Notes: generated from the letters alone by a model not told the origin. A DNA stretch of 64,000 nucleotides from Labilithrix sp. (GCA_028287035.1 JAQBQL010000186.1:21361-85360), one strand, 5' to 3'. Numbered from the stretch's first letter, positions 43,728-56,022 are shown. Program-made: numbers and translations.

Positions 43728-44738
43728 ATGTCCGAGAAAAAGCTTGTGCCTTTCGATGTCCCTCAGGAGCTCGGTGGCTCGTCGCTCGACGCCATCGTCC
43801 GCACCGCCTTCGAGCTCACCTGGAACCGCGCGCGCGACCTCGTTCGGCGCGGAAAGGTGGCGGTCGACGGCCGCACCCTGACCGACCCGGTGAAGCGCGT
43901 GAGGGCGGGCTGTCAGGTCTCTCTCGACCTCAACGCGCGGAACACGAAGAACGTCCAGACCGATCTCCCGCCCGGCGCGCTCGTCCACGTCGACCCGCAC
44001 ATCGTCGTCGTCGACAAGCCCTCGGGCATCAGCACCGTCCCCTACGATCCGGAGGGGATGGGCGCCTCGATCGCGAAGCGCTCCGGGCCCGGCGAGGACG
44101 CGACGCTCGACGAGCGCGTGCGGGTCGCGCTCGGCCGTCGCGAGAAGAGCCGCGGCGGGCCGCCCCCGAACCTCGGCGTCGTGCACCGGCTCGACAAGGA
44201 GACCTCGGGCCTCCTCGTGTTCACGCGCTCGTTCTCGGCGAAGAAGGCGCTGCTCGCCGAGTTCCGCGCGCACACCGTGCACCGCCGCTACTACGCGCTC
44301 GTCCACGGCGACGCGCTCGCCGGCACCATCAAGACCCACTTCGTCGAGAACCGCGGCGACGGGATCCGCGGCTCCATCGAGCACCGCGGCGGGCGCAAGA
44401 AGCCGGTCGGCAACGAACACTCGCAGGTCGCCATCACGCACTTCGAGGTCATCGAGAAGCTCCACAGCCATGCGTTCGGTGCGTGCACGCTCATCGCCTG
44501 CCGGCTCGAGACCGGCCGCACGCACCAGATCCGCATCCACCTCTCCGAGGCCGGTCACCCGGTGGTCGGCGACCGCGTCTACATCCGCGGGTTCCGGGGT
44601 ACCCAGGTGCCGGCCCCGCGCCTGATGCTGCACGCCGCGGAGCTCGGCTTCGTGCACCCCGCGACGAGCGAGGACATGCGGTGGGTGTCGAAGCTACCGA
44701 AGGACATGGACGACGTGCTCGCCAGCGTCCGCGGGTGA
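43728..44738 (+). CDS. RluA-family pseudouridine synthase
   Basis: A 336-residue protein: an S4-like RNA-binding domain (residues 10-75, LDAIVRTAFELTWNRARDLV, then GKVAVDGRTL) and a PSI synthase domain with the catalytic Asp in HRLDKETSGLLVF (about residue 148), HRRYYALVHG and GRTHQIRIHL (about residue 265). It isomerises uridine in rRNA or tRNA; the target site (RluC/RluD-like or other) cannot be assigned. The start at 43728 removes a long frame lying opposite the response regulator. A VGNEHSQVAITHFEV insert between the motifs is typical of this subfamily. Confidence 0.9.
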   Translation: MSEKKLVPFDVPQELGGSSLDAIVRTAFELTWNRARDLVRRGKVAVDGRTLTDPVKRVRAGCQVSLDLNARNTKNVQTDLPPGALVHVDPHIVVVDKPSGISTVPYDPEGMGASIAKRSGPGEDATLDERVRVALGRREKSRGGPPPNLGVVHRLDKETSGLLVFTRSFSAKKALLAEFRAHTVHRRYYALVHGDALAGTIKTHFVENRGDGIRGSIEHRGGRKKPVGNEHSQVAITHFEVIEKLHSHAFGACTLIACRLETGRTHQIRIHLSEAGHPVVGDRVYIRGFRGTQVPAPRLMLHAAELGFVHPATSEDMRWVSKLPKDMDDVLASVRG

Positions 44739-44766
44739 AGGGGCCGGGCCTCCTCCCGTTGGGACG

Positions 44767-46383
44767 CTACGCGCAAACGCGATTACGACCCGCGGCCTTC
44801 GCCGCGTAGAGCAACGCGTCGGCCCGGCCGAGGCCCGCCTTCAGGTCGTGCTCACCACCAACGTCCGAGAGGCCGAAGCTCGCAGTGACCCTCAGTCCCT
44901 CCCGAACGCCAGACCAGTCGGCTTGCTCGATCGAACGGCGCAGACGTTCGCAGATTGTAGTCGCCTGCGCCTGCGTGACGTCACACATCACGAACAAGAA
45001 CTCCTCTCCGCCATAGCGTCCGACGAGATCCTGGGGCCGGAGTTGCTGGCGCAGTAGCAGGCCGACGGTGCGCAGGACCTCGTCTCCGGCGGCATGAGAG
45101 AGTCGGTCATTGATCTGCTTGAAGTGGTCGAGGTCCACGAAGGCTACCCACAATGACTCGCCTGTGTTCCGTGCGCTCGAGTGGAGGGCTTCGAGCCGCT
45201 GATCCAGCTCACCGCGATTGCAGAGCCCGGTCATGGCATCGGTCGTTGCGCGCGAACGGAGCGCCGCTGCGGCAGCTTGGAGGTCATTGTTGGCGCGCGC
45301 GAGCGCTTCCGCTCTTGCCCCCTCCCGCGCTGCCCGGGCCACGGCTGTTGCAGTCTCGAGCTTCACGGCGAGCACCTTCGCGCGCTCCTCGGCTCGTCCC
45401 GATGCGGCGGCGCCTCGTAGCTCATGGAAGTGTCGATGATGCTCGAGTGCGAGGTCGAAGCGGCCACCCGCTGCGTGGATCTCGGAAGCGAACTCGTGGA
45501 GGTCGGCGGTGTCGAGCTTCGCCCCCAGCGCGTTTCCGCGTGCGATGCCATCTTCCACGATTCCAAGCGCCTCTGGCAAGCGGCCGGTTCCGACGTGAAT
45601 CCGTGCGAGCCAGAGCGCGGCACGCACGCGGCTGTAGGGTTGTCGCAGCTCGTCCGCGAGGCTGCCGTGCATCGCAAAGACTCGTTCCGCCTCGTCGTGC
45701 TGACCAAGGCCGACAAGCGTTGCGCCGTACGTCACCAAGAGATGGAGACGCACCGCGGTGCAGTCGATCGCCGCGGCCCTCTGCAGAGCGTGCTCGTGGA
45801 CCTTCTTGGAGCGCTCGAGGTCGTCGAGCAGCCCGGCCTTCATCCGCTTCGCACCGAGGTCCCAGTGGGCGGCGGCAACGCTTCCGCGCGCGACAACGGC
45901 CACGAACTCGCACCCTTCGGCCTCCGCCAACCGTGCGGCCTCTTCGTGCACCACGATCGCCCGTTCAGCGTCACCGAGATCGCGCAAGGTCCATCCCATC
46001 ATGTTGAGGATCTCGCAGCGCAGCTCGTCGTCGTCGCTGAGCGCAAGAGCGCCCTCGAGCTGGGCGAGCGCGTCGTTGAAGTCGCCAACCGCAGCAGAGA
46101 TCCGCCCCAATGCGAGCAGCGCGCCTGCGCGAAGTCGGTCGTCGCCGAGGGCATCGCCGATCTCCCGTGCAGCGACCGCGCAACGAACTGCCTCCTGGTT
46201 GTCGACGCGAGCGGCGATGAGTGACGCAAGCAGAAGCGCCTGTGCTTCGGCGGTACGCGCACCAAGGGCCTGCGCCGCCTCCAGCGACTGGCGTGTCAGC
46301 TTCCTCGCCAGCGCCACCTCGCCTCTCCGGTGAGCCGCTCGCGCATGGTCGATGAGCACCTCTGTCTCTGAAGCCGGCTCCAT
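44767..46383 (-). CDS. TPR-repeat diguanylate cyclase (GGDEF)
   Basis: A 538-residue soluble protein. Residues 10-340 are TPR-like helical repeats (LGRISAAVGDFNDALAQLEG, LGDAERAIVVHEEAARLAEA), a coiled-coil follows (345-380), then a GGDEF domain from about 385: DAMTGLCNRGELD, VDLDHFKQIND and GRYGGEEF, with the inhibitory I-site RPQD five residues before GGEEF. It should make c-di-GMP and be feedback-inhibited. The substrate and metal residues look complete. Third-position G+C appears lower than in neighbouring genes (an impression only), which might mean a later acquisition. It is convergent with the pseudouridine synthase gene. Confidence 0.9.
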   Translation of the reverse strand: MEPASETEVLIDHARAAHRRGEVALARKLTRQSLEAAQALGARTAEAQALLLASLIAARVDNQEAVRCAVAAREIGDALGDDRLRAGALLALGRISAAVGDFNDALAQLEGALALSDDDELRCEILNMMGWTLRDLGDAERAIVVHEEAARLAEAEGCEFVAVVARGSVAAAHWDLGAKRMKAGLLDDLERSKKVHEHALQRAAAIDCTAVRLHLLVTYGATLVGLGQHDEAERVFAMHGSLADELRQPYSRVRAALWLARIHVGTGRLPEALGIVEDGIARGNALGAKLDTADLHEFASEIHAAGGRFDLALEHHRHFHELRGAAASGRAEERAKVLAVKLETATAVARAAREGARAEALARANNDLQAAAAALRSRATTDAMTGLCNRGELDQRLEALHSSARNTGESLWVAFVDLDHFKQINDRLSHAAGDEVLRTVGLLLRQQLRPQDLVGRYGGEEFLFVMCDVTQAQATTICERLRRSIEQADWSGVREGLRVTASFGLSDVGGEHDLKAGLGRADALLYAAKAAGRNRVCA

Positions 46384-46429
46384 GCTGCGCCTAACGGCCG
46401 TCCGCCGAAAAGCGACAGTGGTCGACCTC

Positions 46430-47434
46430 TCAGGCGTCCTGGAAAGCGGCCTGCAGCCGCTGGCGCAGCAGCTGCGCGGCCGGGGTTTGCTCCTGGCCCG
46501 GCAGCGCGCGCACCACGAGCTGATCGATGAAGGCGTCAGGGTTCCAGCCGATCTGCGCGAGCAGGTCCTTCGTCTTCTTGGCGACGAGCTTCTCGAGCCA
46601 CGTTTCGGCCGCCGCGTCGGGATCCCCGGCGGCCAGGATCCTGAGGAGCTCGTACGTCTGCTTCTGCGCTGCCGCCGCCAGCTTGTCGGCCTTCGCCGAG
46701 GCGGTCGCGACCTTGACGAGCGCGCTGTCGATGACGGTGGCCAGATCCGTCGCGAGGGCCTTGACCTCTCCGAGCGTTGCCGCCTGCGTCTGCAGGTTGT
46801 TCTTCAGCGCGACGAGCCGGTCGGCTCGGTGCGCCAGCTGCTGGAGGGGCGCCTCCGTCGGCGCGTCGTCGGTCGCCACCAGCCCGGCCAGCACCTGCTC
46901 CGTCACCCTGAGGGATCCGAGCTTGGCATCGAGCAGCGTCTTCTTCGCGCGGAACTCGTCGAGCTGCGCGTGCGCGCTTGCCTGCTGCGCCTGGGCGTCA
47001 GCAAGCTCGTGCTGCAGTTGCTTCACGCGGCCGTCGTTCTCCAGAGCCATCACGAGCGATGCCGCGCCGACGTTGCAGTACCCGAAGAGGCAGAAGATCA
47101 GCGCGTTCTGCTGATCTCGCTCGTAGGCCGCCTGCACCTCCGCCTTCCTCGCCTCGATGTTCCGCACGAGCTGGTCGATCTCCGCGATCTTGCTGGCGTT
47201 CTGCTGCTCGAGCGTCGCGATCTCCGTCTCGATCGAAGCGATATGCGTGTGCAGCTCCGCGATCGCTTCGTCGAGAGCCACAAGGCTCGCCTTGATCTCG
47301 TCCGCAGTGAGCTCGTCGCCGCTGGTCGCGGTGGCGTCGGCGGACGGAGGAGACGCGCACCCGAACGGCCCGCCGGCCGGCAGCGAGCAGAGGAGCAGAA
47401 AGGCGGCGACGGACGCGCGGCAGCGAGAGGTCAT
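46430..47434 (-). CDS. Coiled-coil lipoprotein, unknown function
   Basis: Not recognised. A 334-residue protein with a lipoprotein-like signal (FLLLCSLPAGGPFGC; Cys near residue 26). Residues 45-110 and 130-180 are heptad-rich coiled coils (IAELHTHIASIETEIATLEQ), interrupted by a short hydrophobic stretch with two Cys (NALIFCLFGYCNVGAASLVM, about residues 110-130). The C-terminal third is helical. It is probably a periplasmic or surface structural protein. A 10-3-10 palindrome lies 3 bp upstream of its ATG, in the place where a ribosome binding site would be; none is visible. Confidence 0.6.
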   Translation of the reverse strand: MTSRCRASVAAFLLLCSLPAGGPFGCASPPSADATATSGDELTADEIKASLVALDEAIAELHTHIASIETEIATLEQQNASKIAEIDQLVRNIEARKAEVQAAYERDQQNALIFCLFGYCNVGAASLVMALENDGRVKQLQHELADAQAQQASAHAQLDEFRAKKTLLDAKLGSLRVTEQVLAGLVATDDAPTEAPLQQLAHRADRLVALKNNLQTQAATLGEVKALATDLATVIDSALVKVATASAKADKLAAAAQKQTYELLRILAAGDPDAAAETWLEKLVAKKTKDLLAQIGWNPDAFIDQLVVRALPGQEQTPAAQLLRQRLQAAFQDA

Positions 47435-47437
47435 GGC

Positions 47438-47460
47438 GTCGCTTTACCATGTAAAGCGAC
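47438..47460. promoter_or_regulatory. 10-3-10 perfect palindrome at the start of the coiled-coil lipoprotein
   Basis: GTCGCTTTAC (47438-47447), CAT, GTAAAGCGAC (47451-47460). The arms match over all ten bases. It sits 3 bp upstream of the ATG of the gene at 46430-47434 (minus strand), so a protein bound here would block that gene, or the RNA could fold and hide its start. The CTTTAC-N3-GTAAAG core is like operators of TetR-type regulators; no regulator gene is adjacent. Confidence 0.6.
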
Positions 47461-47587
47461 GTGCGCAAGTGTGCGCGAAAGACTTACCTGACGGGGATCA
47501 GCGCGGATCCGTCCGTGCGGCCGGCTCCGACCGGCACGTTCACGTCGATCTACGCCGTGCACGGTCGGCGCCGCGCAGTTATCCCGA

Positions 47588-47728
47588 TTACAGGCCGGTG
47601 AGCGCCGGACCGTTTCCGGCATTCTCGAGGCGTCGCCGGGAGTCCTCGTGGAGCGCCTCGAGGGCGCGGTCGGTACGATCTTCGATGTACACCTTGAAGC
47701 CGCCGATCGCGCCGAGGCCCGCGCAAGG
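47588..47728 (-). pseudogene. Relic of an RND efflux pump permease (HAE1-like)
   Basis: In one minus-strand frame this segment translates between a stop codon at each end to about 46 residues containing GLGAIGGFKVYIEDR, then ALEALHEDSRRRLENAG and GPALTGL. The GGF-x-EDR block followed by PALTGL is the porter-domain sequence found in RND/HAE1 exporters (about 600-700 residues into AcrB-like proteins). There is no start codon and both ends are cut, so it is a decayed fragment. The rest of the 308-bp gap (47435-47742) holds the palindrome at 47438-47460 and nothing else I can name. Confidence 0.6.
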
Positions 47729-47742
47729 CTACGTGAGGCGGA

Positions 47743-49191
47743 TCAACGCCGGATCTTGCCGTGCGGCGTTCCCTCGCCGTAGCCCGCCGAGGTCTGCACG
47801 CCGATCTCGGCCTTCTCGTGGAATTCCCGGACGGTCCGTGCGCCGGCGTAGGTGAGCGCCGACTGCACGCCGGTGATCATCTCGACGAGGATCCCGGCGG
47901 CGCTCTCCTGTCCCTCGCGGATGTAGATGCGCGACGTCGAGATGCCCTCGCGGAAGAAGCCCTTCTTCGCCCGCTCGAACGCTCCCTCGTGGGCGGTGCG
48001 GTCGGTGACGGCGCGCGCGCTCGCCATGCCGTAGTTCTCCTTGTAGAGGAGCCCGTCCTTGTCCTCCTTCACGTCGCCCGGGCTCTCGTACGTGCCCGAG
48101 AGCGCCGTGCCCACCATCACGCGTGCCGCGCCCGCCGCAAGGTAGAGCGCGATGTCCCGCGGGTGCTTCACGCCGCCGTCGGCCCACACGTGCTTGCCGT
48201 GCTGGTGCGCCTCGTGCGCGCAGACGCGCACCGCGGTGAACGTCGGACGCCCGGCGCCGGTCTGCATGCGCGTCGTGCACATTGCGCCCGGCCCGACGTT
48301 CACCTTGATGACGTCGGCGCCCGCCTCGATGAGCGCGCGCGTTCCCTCGGCGGTGCACACGTTGCCGGCGACGATCGGGATCTTGCCGCCCACCACCGTC
48401 TTCACCGCGCGGATCGTCTCGAGCATGCGCCGCTGGTGACCGTGCGCGGTATCGAGGACGATCGCCGAGACGCCGAGCTCGAGGAGGCGGCGCGCCGTCT
48501 CCGGAGCCTGCGCCGAGATGCCGACGGCGGCGGCCACCATCAGCTCGCCGTTCGCGGAGCGCGCCGGCTTCAGGAGCTCGAGCCGCACCGTGTCGTCGCG
48601 GGTGAGCACGCCGACGAGCCGCCCCGCCTCGTCGAGCACGGGCGCCGCCTTCACGCGCGCCTCTTCCATCGCGAGGAACGCGTCGCGGTTGGGAGTGCCG
48701 ATCTTCAGCGTGAAGACCCGCTGCGACATGATCTGCGAGACGGGCGTGTACTGATCGCGGTCGCGCAGCGAGGCGTGGGTGATGACGCCGACCGGCCGCC
48801 GCTCCTCGTCGACCACGACCACGAGGTCGTGCGACCGTTTGCGGATGATGCCCTGCACGTCACGCATCGTGGCGCGCGGGCTCACCTCGAGCGGCGTGTC
48901 GTAGCGCGCGTCGGCGGCGTGGATGTGCTTCACGATCCGCTCGACGGTGTCGAGGTTCATGTCCTGCGGGAGCACGCCGAGGCCGCCGAACCGCGCCATC
49001 GTCTCGGCCATGCGCTTGCCGGTGACCGCGTTCATGTTCGCCGACACGATCGGGTGCGAGCCGCCCGGGAAGTCGGGCGGCGTCAGATCGGTATCGAGGC
49101 GCGAGGTGCCGTCGAAGTAACCCGGGTTGAGGAAGACGTCGTCGGTGGAGAGCTCGAGCTGCTCGTCGTGTTCGGGATGGAGGAATCGCAA
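47743..49191 (-). CDS. guaB1: GuaB1-type IMP dehydrogenase/GMP reductase-like enzyme with CBS pair
   Basis: A 482-residue IMPDH/GMPR-superfamily barrel: the opening LSTDDVFLNPGYFDGTSRLD, PIVSANMNAVTG, a CBS pair inserted at about residues 95-215 (TPVSQIMSQRV, RLVGVLTRDD), the catalytic-loop GPGAMCTTRMQTGAG (about residue 310) and ADGGVKHPRDIALYL. The sequence is closest in kind to the actinobacterial GuaB1 group, which in mycobacteria acts as a GMP reductase, rather than to canonical GuaB (GPGSICTTR). It would therefore serve purine salvage (GMP to IMP) with control through the CBS pair. It lies 12 bp downstream of the M36 protease gene on the same strand. Confidence 0.8.
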   Translation of the reverse strand: MRFLHPEHDEQLELSTDDVFLNPGYFDGTSRLDTDLTPPDFPGGSHPIVSANMNAVTGKRMAETMARFGGLGVLPQDMNLDTVERIVKHIHAADARYDTPLEVSPRATMRDVQGIIRKRSHDLVVVVDEERRPVGVITHASLRDRDQYTPVSQIMSQRVFTLKIGTPNRDAFLAMEEARVKAAPVLDEAGRLVGVLTRDDTVRLELLKPARSANGELMVAAAVGISAQAPETARRLLELGVSAIVLDTAHGHQRRMLETIRAVKTVVGGKIPIVAGNVCTAEGTRALIEAGADVIKVNVGPGAMCTTRMQTGAGRPTFTAVRVCAHEAHQHGKHVWADGGVKHPRDIALYLAAGAARVMVGTALSGTYESPGDVKEDKDGLLYKENYGMASARAVTDRTAHEGAFERAKKGFFREGISTSRIYIREGQESAAGILVEMITGVQSALTYAGARTVREFHEKAEIGVQTSAGYGEGTPHGKIRR

Positions 49192-49203
49192 AGCCTCTCC
49201 ACG

Positions 49204-52200
49204 CTACACCCGCTGTCGCCTCCGACGCACCACCGCGAGCGCCACCGCGGACAGCCCCGCGGCCCACGCGAGGGTGCCGGGCCCGCCGCGGCTTCCCACG
49301 GTACGGCAGCCGCAGCTGTCGTCCTTGGTGCCGTAGTAGTCGAGGGGCCGGACCTCGACCGCGACCGTCGCCGGCGCGCCGACGAGGGTGCCGTCATTGG
49401 CGCGGAGCGCGAACGTGAGCACGGTGGGGCGCGCGACGTCCGGCGCCTCGAAGGCGAGCTCCGCGGTGTCACGACCGGAGAGGTACACCGAGGGGCCGTC
49501 CTCCTGACGCCACGAGAAGCTGACCGGCAGCCCGCGCGGGCTCGACCCGCCGCCGACGAGGTGCACGATCTCCTTGGAGAGCGCGGTGCGTCCCGGCGGG
49601 GCGGTGGCAACGGGCGCTGCCGGATCGCAGAGGTCGCGCTGCGCGACGAGTGACGAGAACGGCGTGTTGTCGATCCCGCTCACCGCGATGTCGTCGATCT
49701 CCCAGCCGTCCGCGGCGGCGTTGTCGTCGGCACCGTGGCGGAAGCGCACCATCGCGCTCGCCTGGGGCGCAGGAAGCGTGATCTCGATGCGTGACGAGAC
49801 CCATGCGTCGGGGTAACCCGGGCTCGTGCGGCCATAGGCGGGACGCCCCTTCAGCACCATGGTGGTGTTCGGGTCGTCGGCAAGCGTCGTGTTGTAATCC
49901 ATCTTCGCGTAGGTCGAGAGGTCGACCCAGCTCGCGCCGCCGTCGAGCGAGATCTCGACGACGCCGCCGTCGTAATCGACGATGCCCGTGTCGCTCTCCT
50001 CGGACTCGAACGACCAGTGATGACGCCACTGCAGCGTGAACTTCGTGTCCGTCACCTGGAGGGCGGGCGAGGTCAGCGTGTGGTCGGCGGGCTCGCCCGC
50101 GTTCGGAACGAACCACACGTGGTCGTTGCCGCGCAGGACGCGTTGCCACTTCACGCTCGTGCCCGTGACGTCGCGGGAGGCGACCGTCCAGGCCGACTTC
50201 TCGGGCTCGACGTCGTCCTTCTTCGAGGAGGCCGCCACCTCGTCGCGACCGTGGGGCGCCGCGAGCTGCACGAGTGTCGACGCAATCCTGACGAAGCTGG
50301 GATCGTCGAGGGTGATGTCCACGGGCGCGGGCGTGAGGTCCTTCACTCCGTCGATCATGATCTTCGCGGTCACCGTGCGCGTCTCGAAGGGGGCGAACGG
50401 CGCGAAGGACACCTCGTTCCCGCCCGGGAACGACACGAGCGGCGACGAGGAGCTCAGCTTCGCGGTCGTGGCCGACAGCGCTCCCGCGCCGCGGTTCTGC
50501 ACGGTGATGGTCAGCGTGCCGAGCTCGCCCTCGTCGAGCACGCCGTCGTGGTCGCACGTGACCACGTCATCGGTGACGCTCATTGCGATGACCTCGGCGA
50601 AGTTGCCGACCTCGAAGCTCTCGGTGACCCCCACGTTGTCCGGGCTGTCTGCCGAGGGACCGAGCGCGCCGACGCCCGCCCCGCGCTTGGCGAACGCCTT
50701 CCAGAAGAGATCGAAGTCGGCCTTGTCGGTCGCATAGGCGGCGGCGAGCACGGCGTCCCGCGCCTCGAGCATGGTGGGTGACGGCGGCGTCAGCTTGAGC
50801 GACTGGACGAAGTACGCCTTCATGCGCGCCTGGGCATCCTCGAACGAGAAGCGCCCGCTCGCGAGGAGCGACGCGTAGCACTCCCACAGCATGGTCGCCC
50901 ACACCTCACCCGTGTTGTGGACCTCCGAGTTCGAGCTCCCGTCCTCACCGAACGAGATCGGCACGTTGGTGGGCAGCGGAGTGCCGTCCGCGATGTGCTT
51001 GAACGTGAGGGGATCCTTCGAGAGATCGGTCGAATACGGCACGCGCCGGATACCGAAATAGAACTCGGAGTCGCCGCTCGTCGCATATGCGGCGGTGGGA
51101 TAGATGCCGGCCCAGTGGGCATTGGCGGGCACGTCGGCGTCCTCCTTGCGGACCGACACCATCATGGCCGAGAAGTCGCCCCATCCCTCGCCGAGGCCGC
51201 CGGCCTGGTTGGTGTCGAGGCCCGAGCCGTCGGCGATGAGCCGGTTCGACAGGACGTGGCCCCACTCGTGGCTCACGATGTCGCCGTCGAGCGCGCCGTC
51301 GAGGTCCTGCGAAGGGTCGCGCTTCAGGCGCACCGTGACGCCGCCCGCCGCCGCGCCCTCGAGCGCCTGGCCGTCGACCGCGTTCAGGGAGAGCACGGGA
51401 ATGGTCACGTCGAGCGCCGTGCCGCCCATGAACGGGGGCACCGCCGGATCGGCGGACGACGCGACGTTGATGATGACGACGCCCGCGGCGCCCGCCGCCT
51501 GCGCCCGCTGCGCCTTCACGGCGAACGCGCAGCCGCCGCGATGAACGAGCGCGATCTTGCCGGCGACCGCAGGTGACGGCGCGTCGCAGCCGTCGACCGC
51601 GTCCCCCGCCCCGTCGTTCGTCACCACCACCGGGCCGGTGATGTCGAACGCGTCCTTGCCGAACTGGCCGGCGACGCCCACCGGTTTGTCTCCGGCGTTG
51701 GCGGCGGGGGGCTCGACGACGAGGCTCGCGTTCGTCTTGCCGCTGAACAGGTACATCTGGATGACCGGCGAGGCGCCGTCGGCGGGCGTCGACGCGTTGG
51801 CGTTGTTCCGGCCGCTGAAGTCCTGCGTCTCGGCGAGGAGCGGGTCGCCCTCGGCGCCGCCGCGCCCCAGGTTGGAGCGCTGGTGATTGCCGGATTTCTC
51901 GTCGAATCCCGAGTCGTAGTACCAGTCGTGCAGGAAGTTCGTCGTGTAGAACATCTGCGTGATGGCGGCCTTCACCGAGGCGGGCGTCGAGCCCGCCGAG
52001 ACCGAGGTGTCGGTCACGTAGTCGAACGTGTGGTCGGACGTGGTGCTCGCGACGGTGTCGGCGCTCTGCGGGGTGAACCCGTCCGGCTGCGCGACGTCGG
52101 AGTACGCCTCCACGTTGTTGCCCTTCGTGGTGGTGGCGCCGGGGGGCAGCCAAGGATCGTTCTTCGAGAACGGGAAGCTCTCGAGCGTCACCAGCTCCTG

Positions 52201-53097
52201 CGGGATGAACGTCGGCGTGAAGCCGTTCCGCGCCGGCACGACGAGCGGCACCGCCTCGTTGCCCTGCGGTCCGTCCATGATGAGCTTCGAGGTGGGGCTC
52301 GCCCACACGCGGTACGAGTAGGCGTCGTGGCGGACGAGGTCGTTCGAGAAGAGCACCGCGCCGGTGACCGCCGAGACCACGTACGAGTGGGCGACGCCGC
52401 TCCTCAGGAGCAGCTCCACGAACCAGCCCGGCTCGAGGCCGCCCTTGCGGGGAAAGTACACGCGCTTGGCGCGCGCCGGTGAGCGGAGCGGGAACGCGGC
52501 GCTTTCCGAGCGGAAGCGCTCGTAGTCGCCCTGATGGTCGAGCGCCGAGAGGCCGGCGTCGTGGCCGGTGAGGGCGCGGTGCGCGACGTGGATCGCGTCC
52601 TCGGCGCTGCGCTCGAAGCCGCGCGCCACCTCCACGTTGGGGGCGACCAGGCCCGAGGCGGCGATCGGCGCGAGGTCGCGCGACAGGACGAGGTTCAGGC
52701 CGCCCCGGAAGACCTCGACGCCGCCGACGCGCTGGCCGAAGCGCGCCACGATCGCGCCGCGGCCGGTGTCGTGGATGACCGGGACGAGGAGGCTCTTCCG
52801 GGCCGCCTCGCCGAGGCGCAGGGTGGGGGCGATGGCGCTGGCGACCTGGGCCGCCGCGTCGTCGGCGCGCTCGAAGGCGGGCCAGTCGCTCCGGGCGAGC
52901 CACACGAAGGACGGGACGCCGAGCGCCTCGTTCTCGTGGGTGACCGCAAACGTGCTTGGCAGCGGCCCCGCAGGCTTCGCAGCCGGACCTGGAGAGGAGC
53001 CCGGCGACCCCTCCCCGGAGGCGCTGCACGCCACGCTGCCCCCGACGACCGAGACCAGGGCGAGCAGGCAGGCGAAACGCAGCTTGGAGGCAGCCAT
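49204..53097 (-). CDS. M36 (fungalysin-type) metallopeptidase with PA domain and MYXO-CTERM-type tail
   Basis: A secreted protein of about 1,297 residues; the start at 53097 gives MAASKLRFACLLALVSVV, and 53112 is also possible. The order is: signal, FTP-like propeptide (residues to about 230), catalytic domain with HEWGH (about residue 608, zinc ligands and catalytic Glu), an inserted PA domain (about 470-585, with GAAGVVIINVAS), then beta-sandwich domains and a C-terminal end with CGC, one hydrophobic helix and VRRRRQRV, the MYXO-CTERM pattern. It is a likely surface or secreted protease for predation or nutrition. It is divergent from valS across about 90 bp. Confidence 0.88.
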   Translation of the reverse strand: MAASKLRFACLLALVSVVGGSVACSASGEGSPGSSPGPAAKPAGPLPSTFAVTHENEALGVPSFVWLARSDWPAFERADDAAAQVASAIAPTLRLGEAARKSLLVPVIHDTGRGAIVARFGQRVGGVEVFRGGLNLVLSRDLAPIAASGLVAPNVEVARGFERSAEDAIHVAHRALTGHDAGLSALDHQGDYERFRSESAAFPLRSPARAKRVYFPRKGGLEPGWFVELLLRSGVAHSYVVSAVTGAVLFSNDLVRHDAYSYRVWASPTSKLIMDGPQGNEAVPLVVPARNGFTPTFIPQELVTLESFPFSKNDPWLPPGATTTKGNNVEAYSDVAQPDGFTPQSADTVASTTSDHTFDYVTDTSVSAGSTPASVKAAITQMFYTTNFLHDWYYDSGFDEKSGNHQRSNLGRGGAEGDPLLAETQDFSGRNNANASTPADGASPVIQMYLFSGKTNASLVVEPPAANAGDKPVGVAGQFGKDAFDITGPVVVTNDGAGDAVDGCDAPSPAVAGKIALVHRGGCAFAVKAQRAQAAGAAGVVIINVASSADPAVPPFMGGTALDVTIPVLSLNAVDGQALEGAAAGGVTVRLKRDPSQDLDGALDGDIVSHEWGHVLSNRLIADGSGLDTNQAGGLGEGWGDFSAMMVSVRKEDADVPANAHWAGIYPTAAYATSGDSEFYFGIRRVPYSTDLSKDPLTFKHIADGTPLPTNVPISFGEDGSSNSEVHNTGEVWATMLWECYASLLASGRFSFEDAQARMKAYFVQSLKLTPPSPTMLEARDAVLAAAYATDKADFDLFWKAFAKRGAGVGALGPSADSPDNVGVTESFEVGNFAEVIAMSVTDDVVTCDHDGVLDEGELGTLTITVQNRGAGALSATTAKLSSSSPLVSFPGGNEVSFAPFAPFETRTVTAKIMIDGVKDLTPAPVDITLDDPSFVRIASTLVQLAAPHGRDEVAASSKKDDVEPEKSAWTVASRDVTGTSVKWQRVLRGNDHVWFVPNAGEPADHTLTSPALQVTDTKFTLQWRHHWSFESEESDTGIVDYDGGVVEISLDGGASWVDLSTYAKMDYNTTLADDPNTTMVLKGRPAYGRTSPGYPDAWVSSRIEITLPAPQASAMVRFRHGADDNAAADGWEIDDIAVSGIDNTPFSSLVAQRDLCDPAAPVATAPPGRTALSKEIVHLVGGGSSPRGLPVSFSWRQEDGPSVYLSGRDTAELAFEAPDVARPTVLTFALRANDGTLVGAPATVAVEVRPLDYYGTKDDSCGCRTVGSRGGPGTLAWAAGLSAVALAVVRRRRQRV

Positions 53098-53186
53098 TCT
53101 GAGGACCGGCATAGTCGAGTTCGGGCGGCGAAGCCACGCGCCAGAGGGGGCGCCGGCGGACGTTCCGCTGTGCTAATCCGCAGGCC

Positions 53187-56021
<2,835 letters not shown>

Positions 56022-56022
56022 G

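Noticed and set aside
53098..53186. T-box riboswitch before valS
   Set aside because: The gap of under 90 bp also holds the start region of a divergent gene and shows no T-box sequence.
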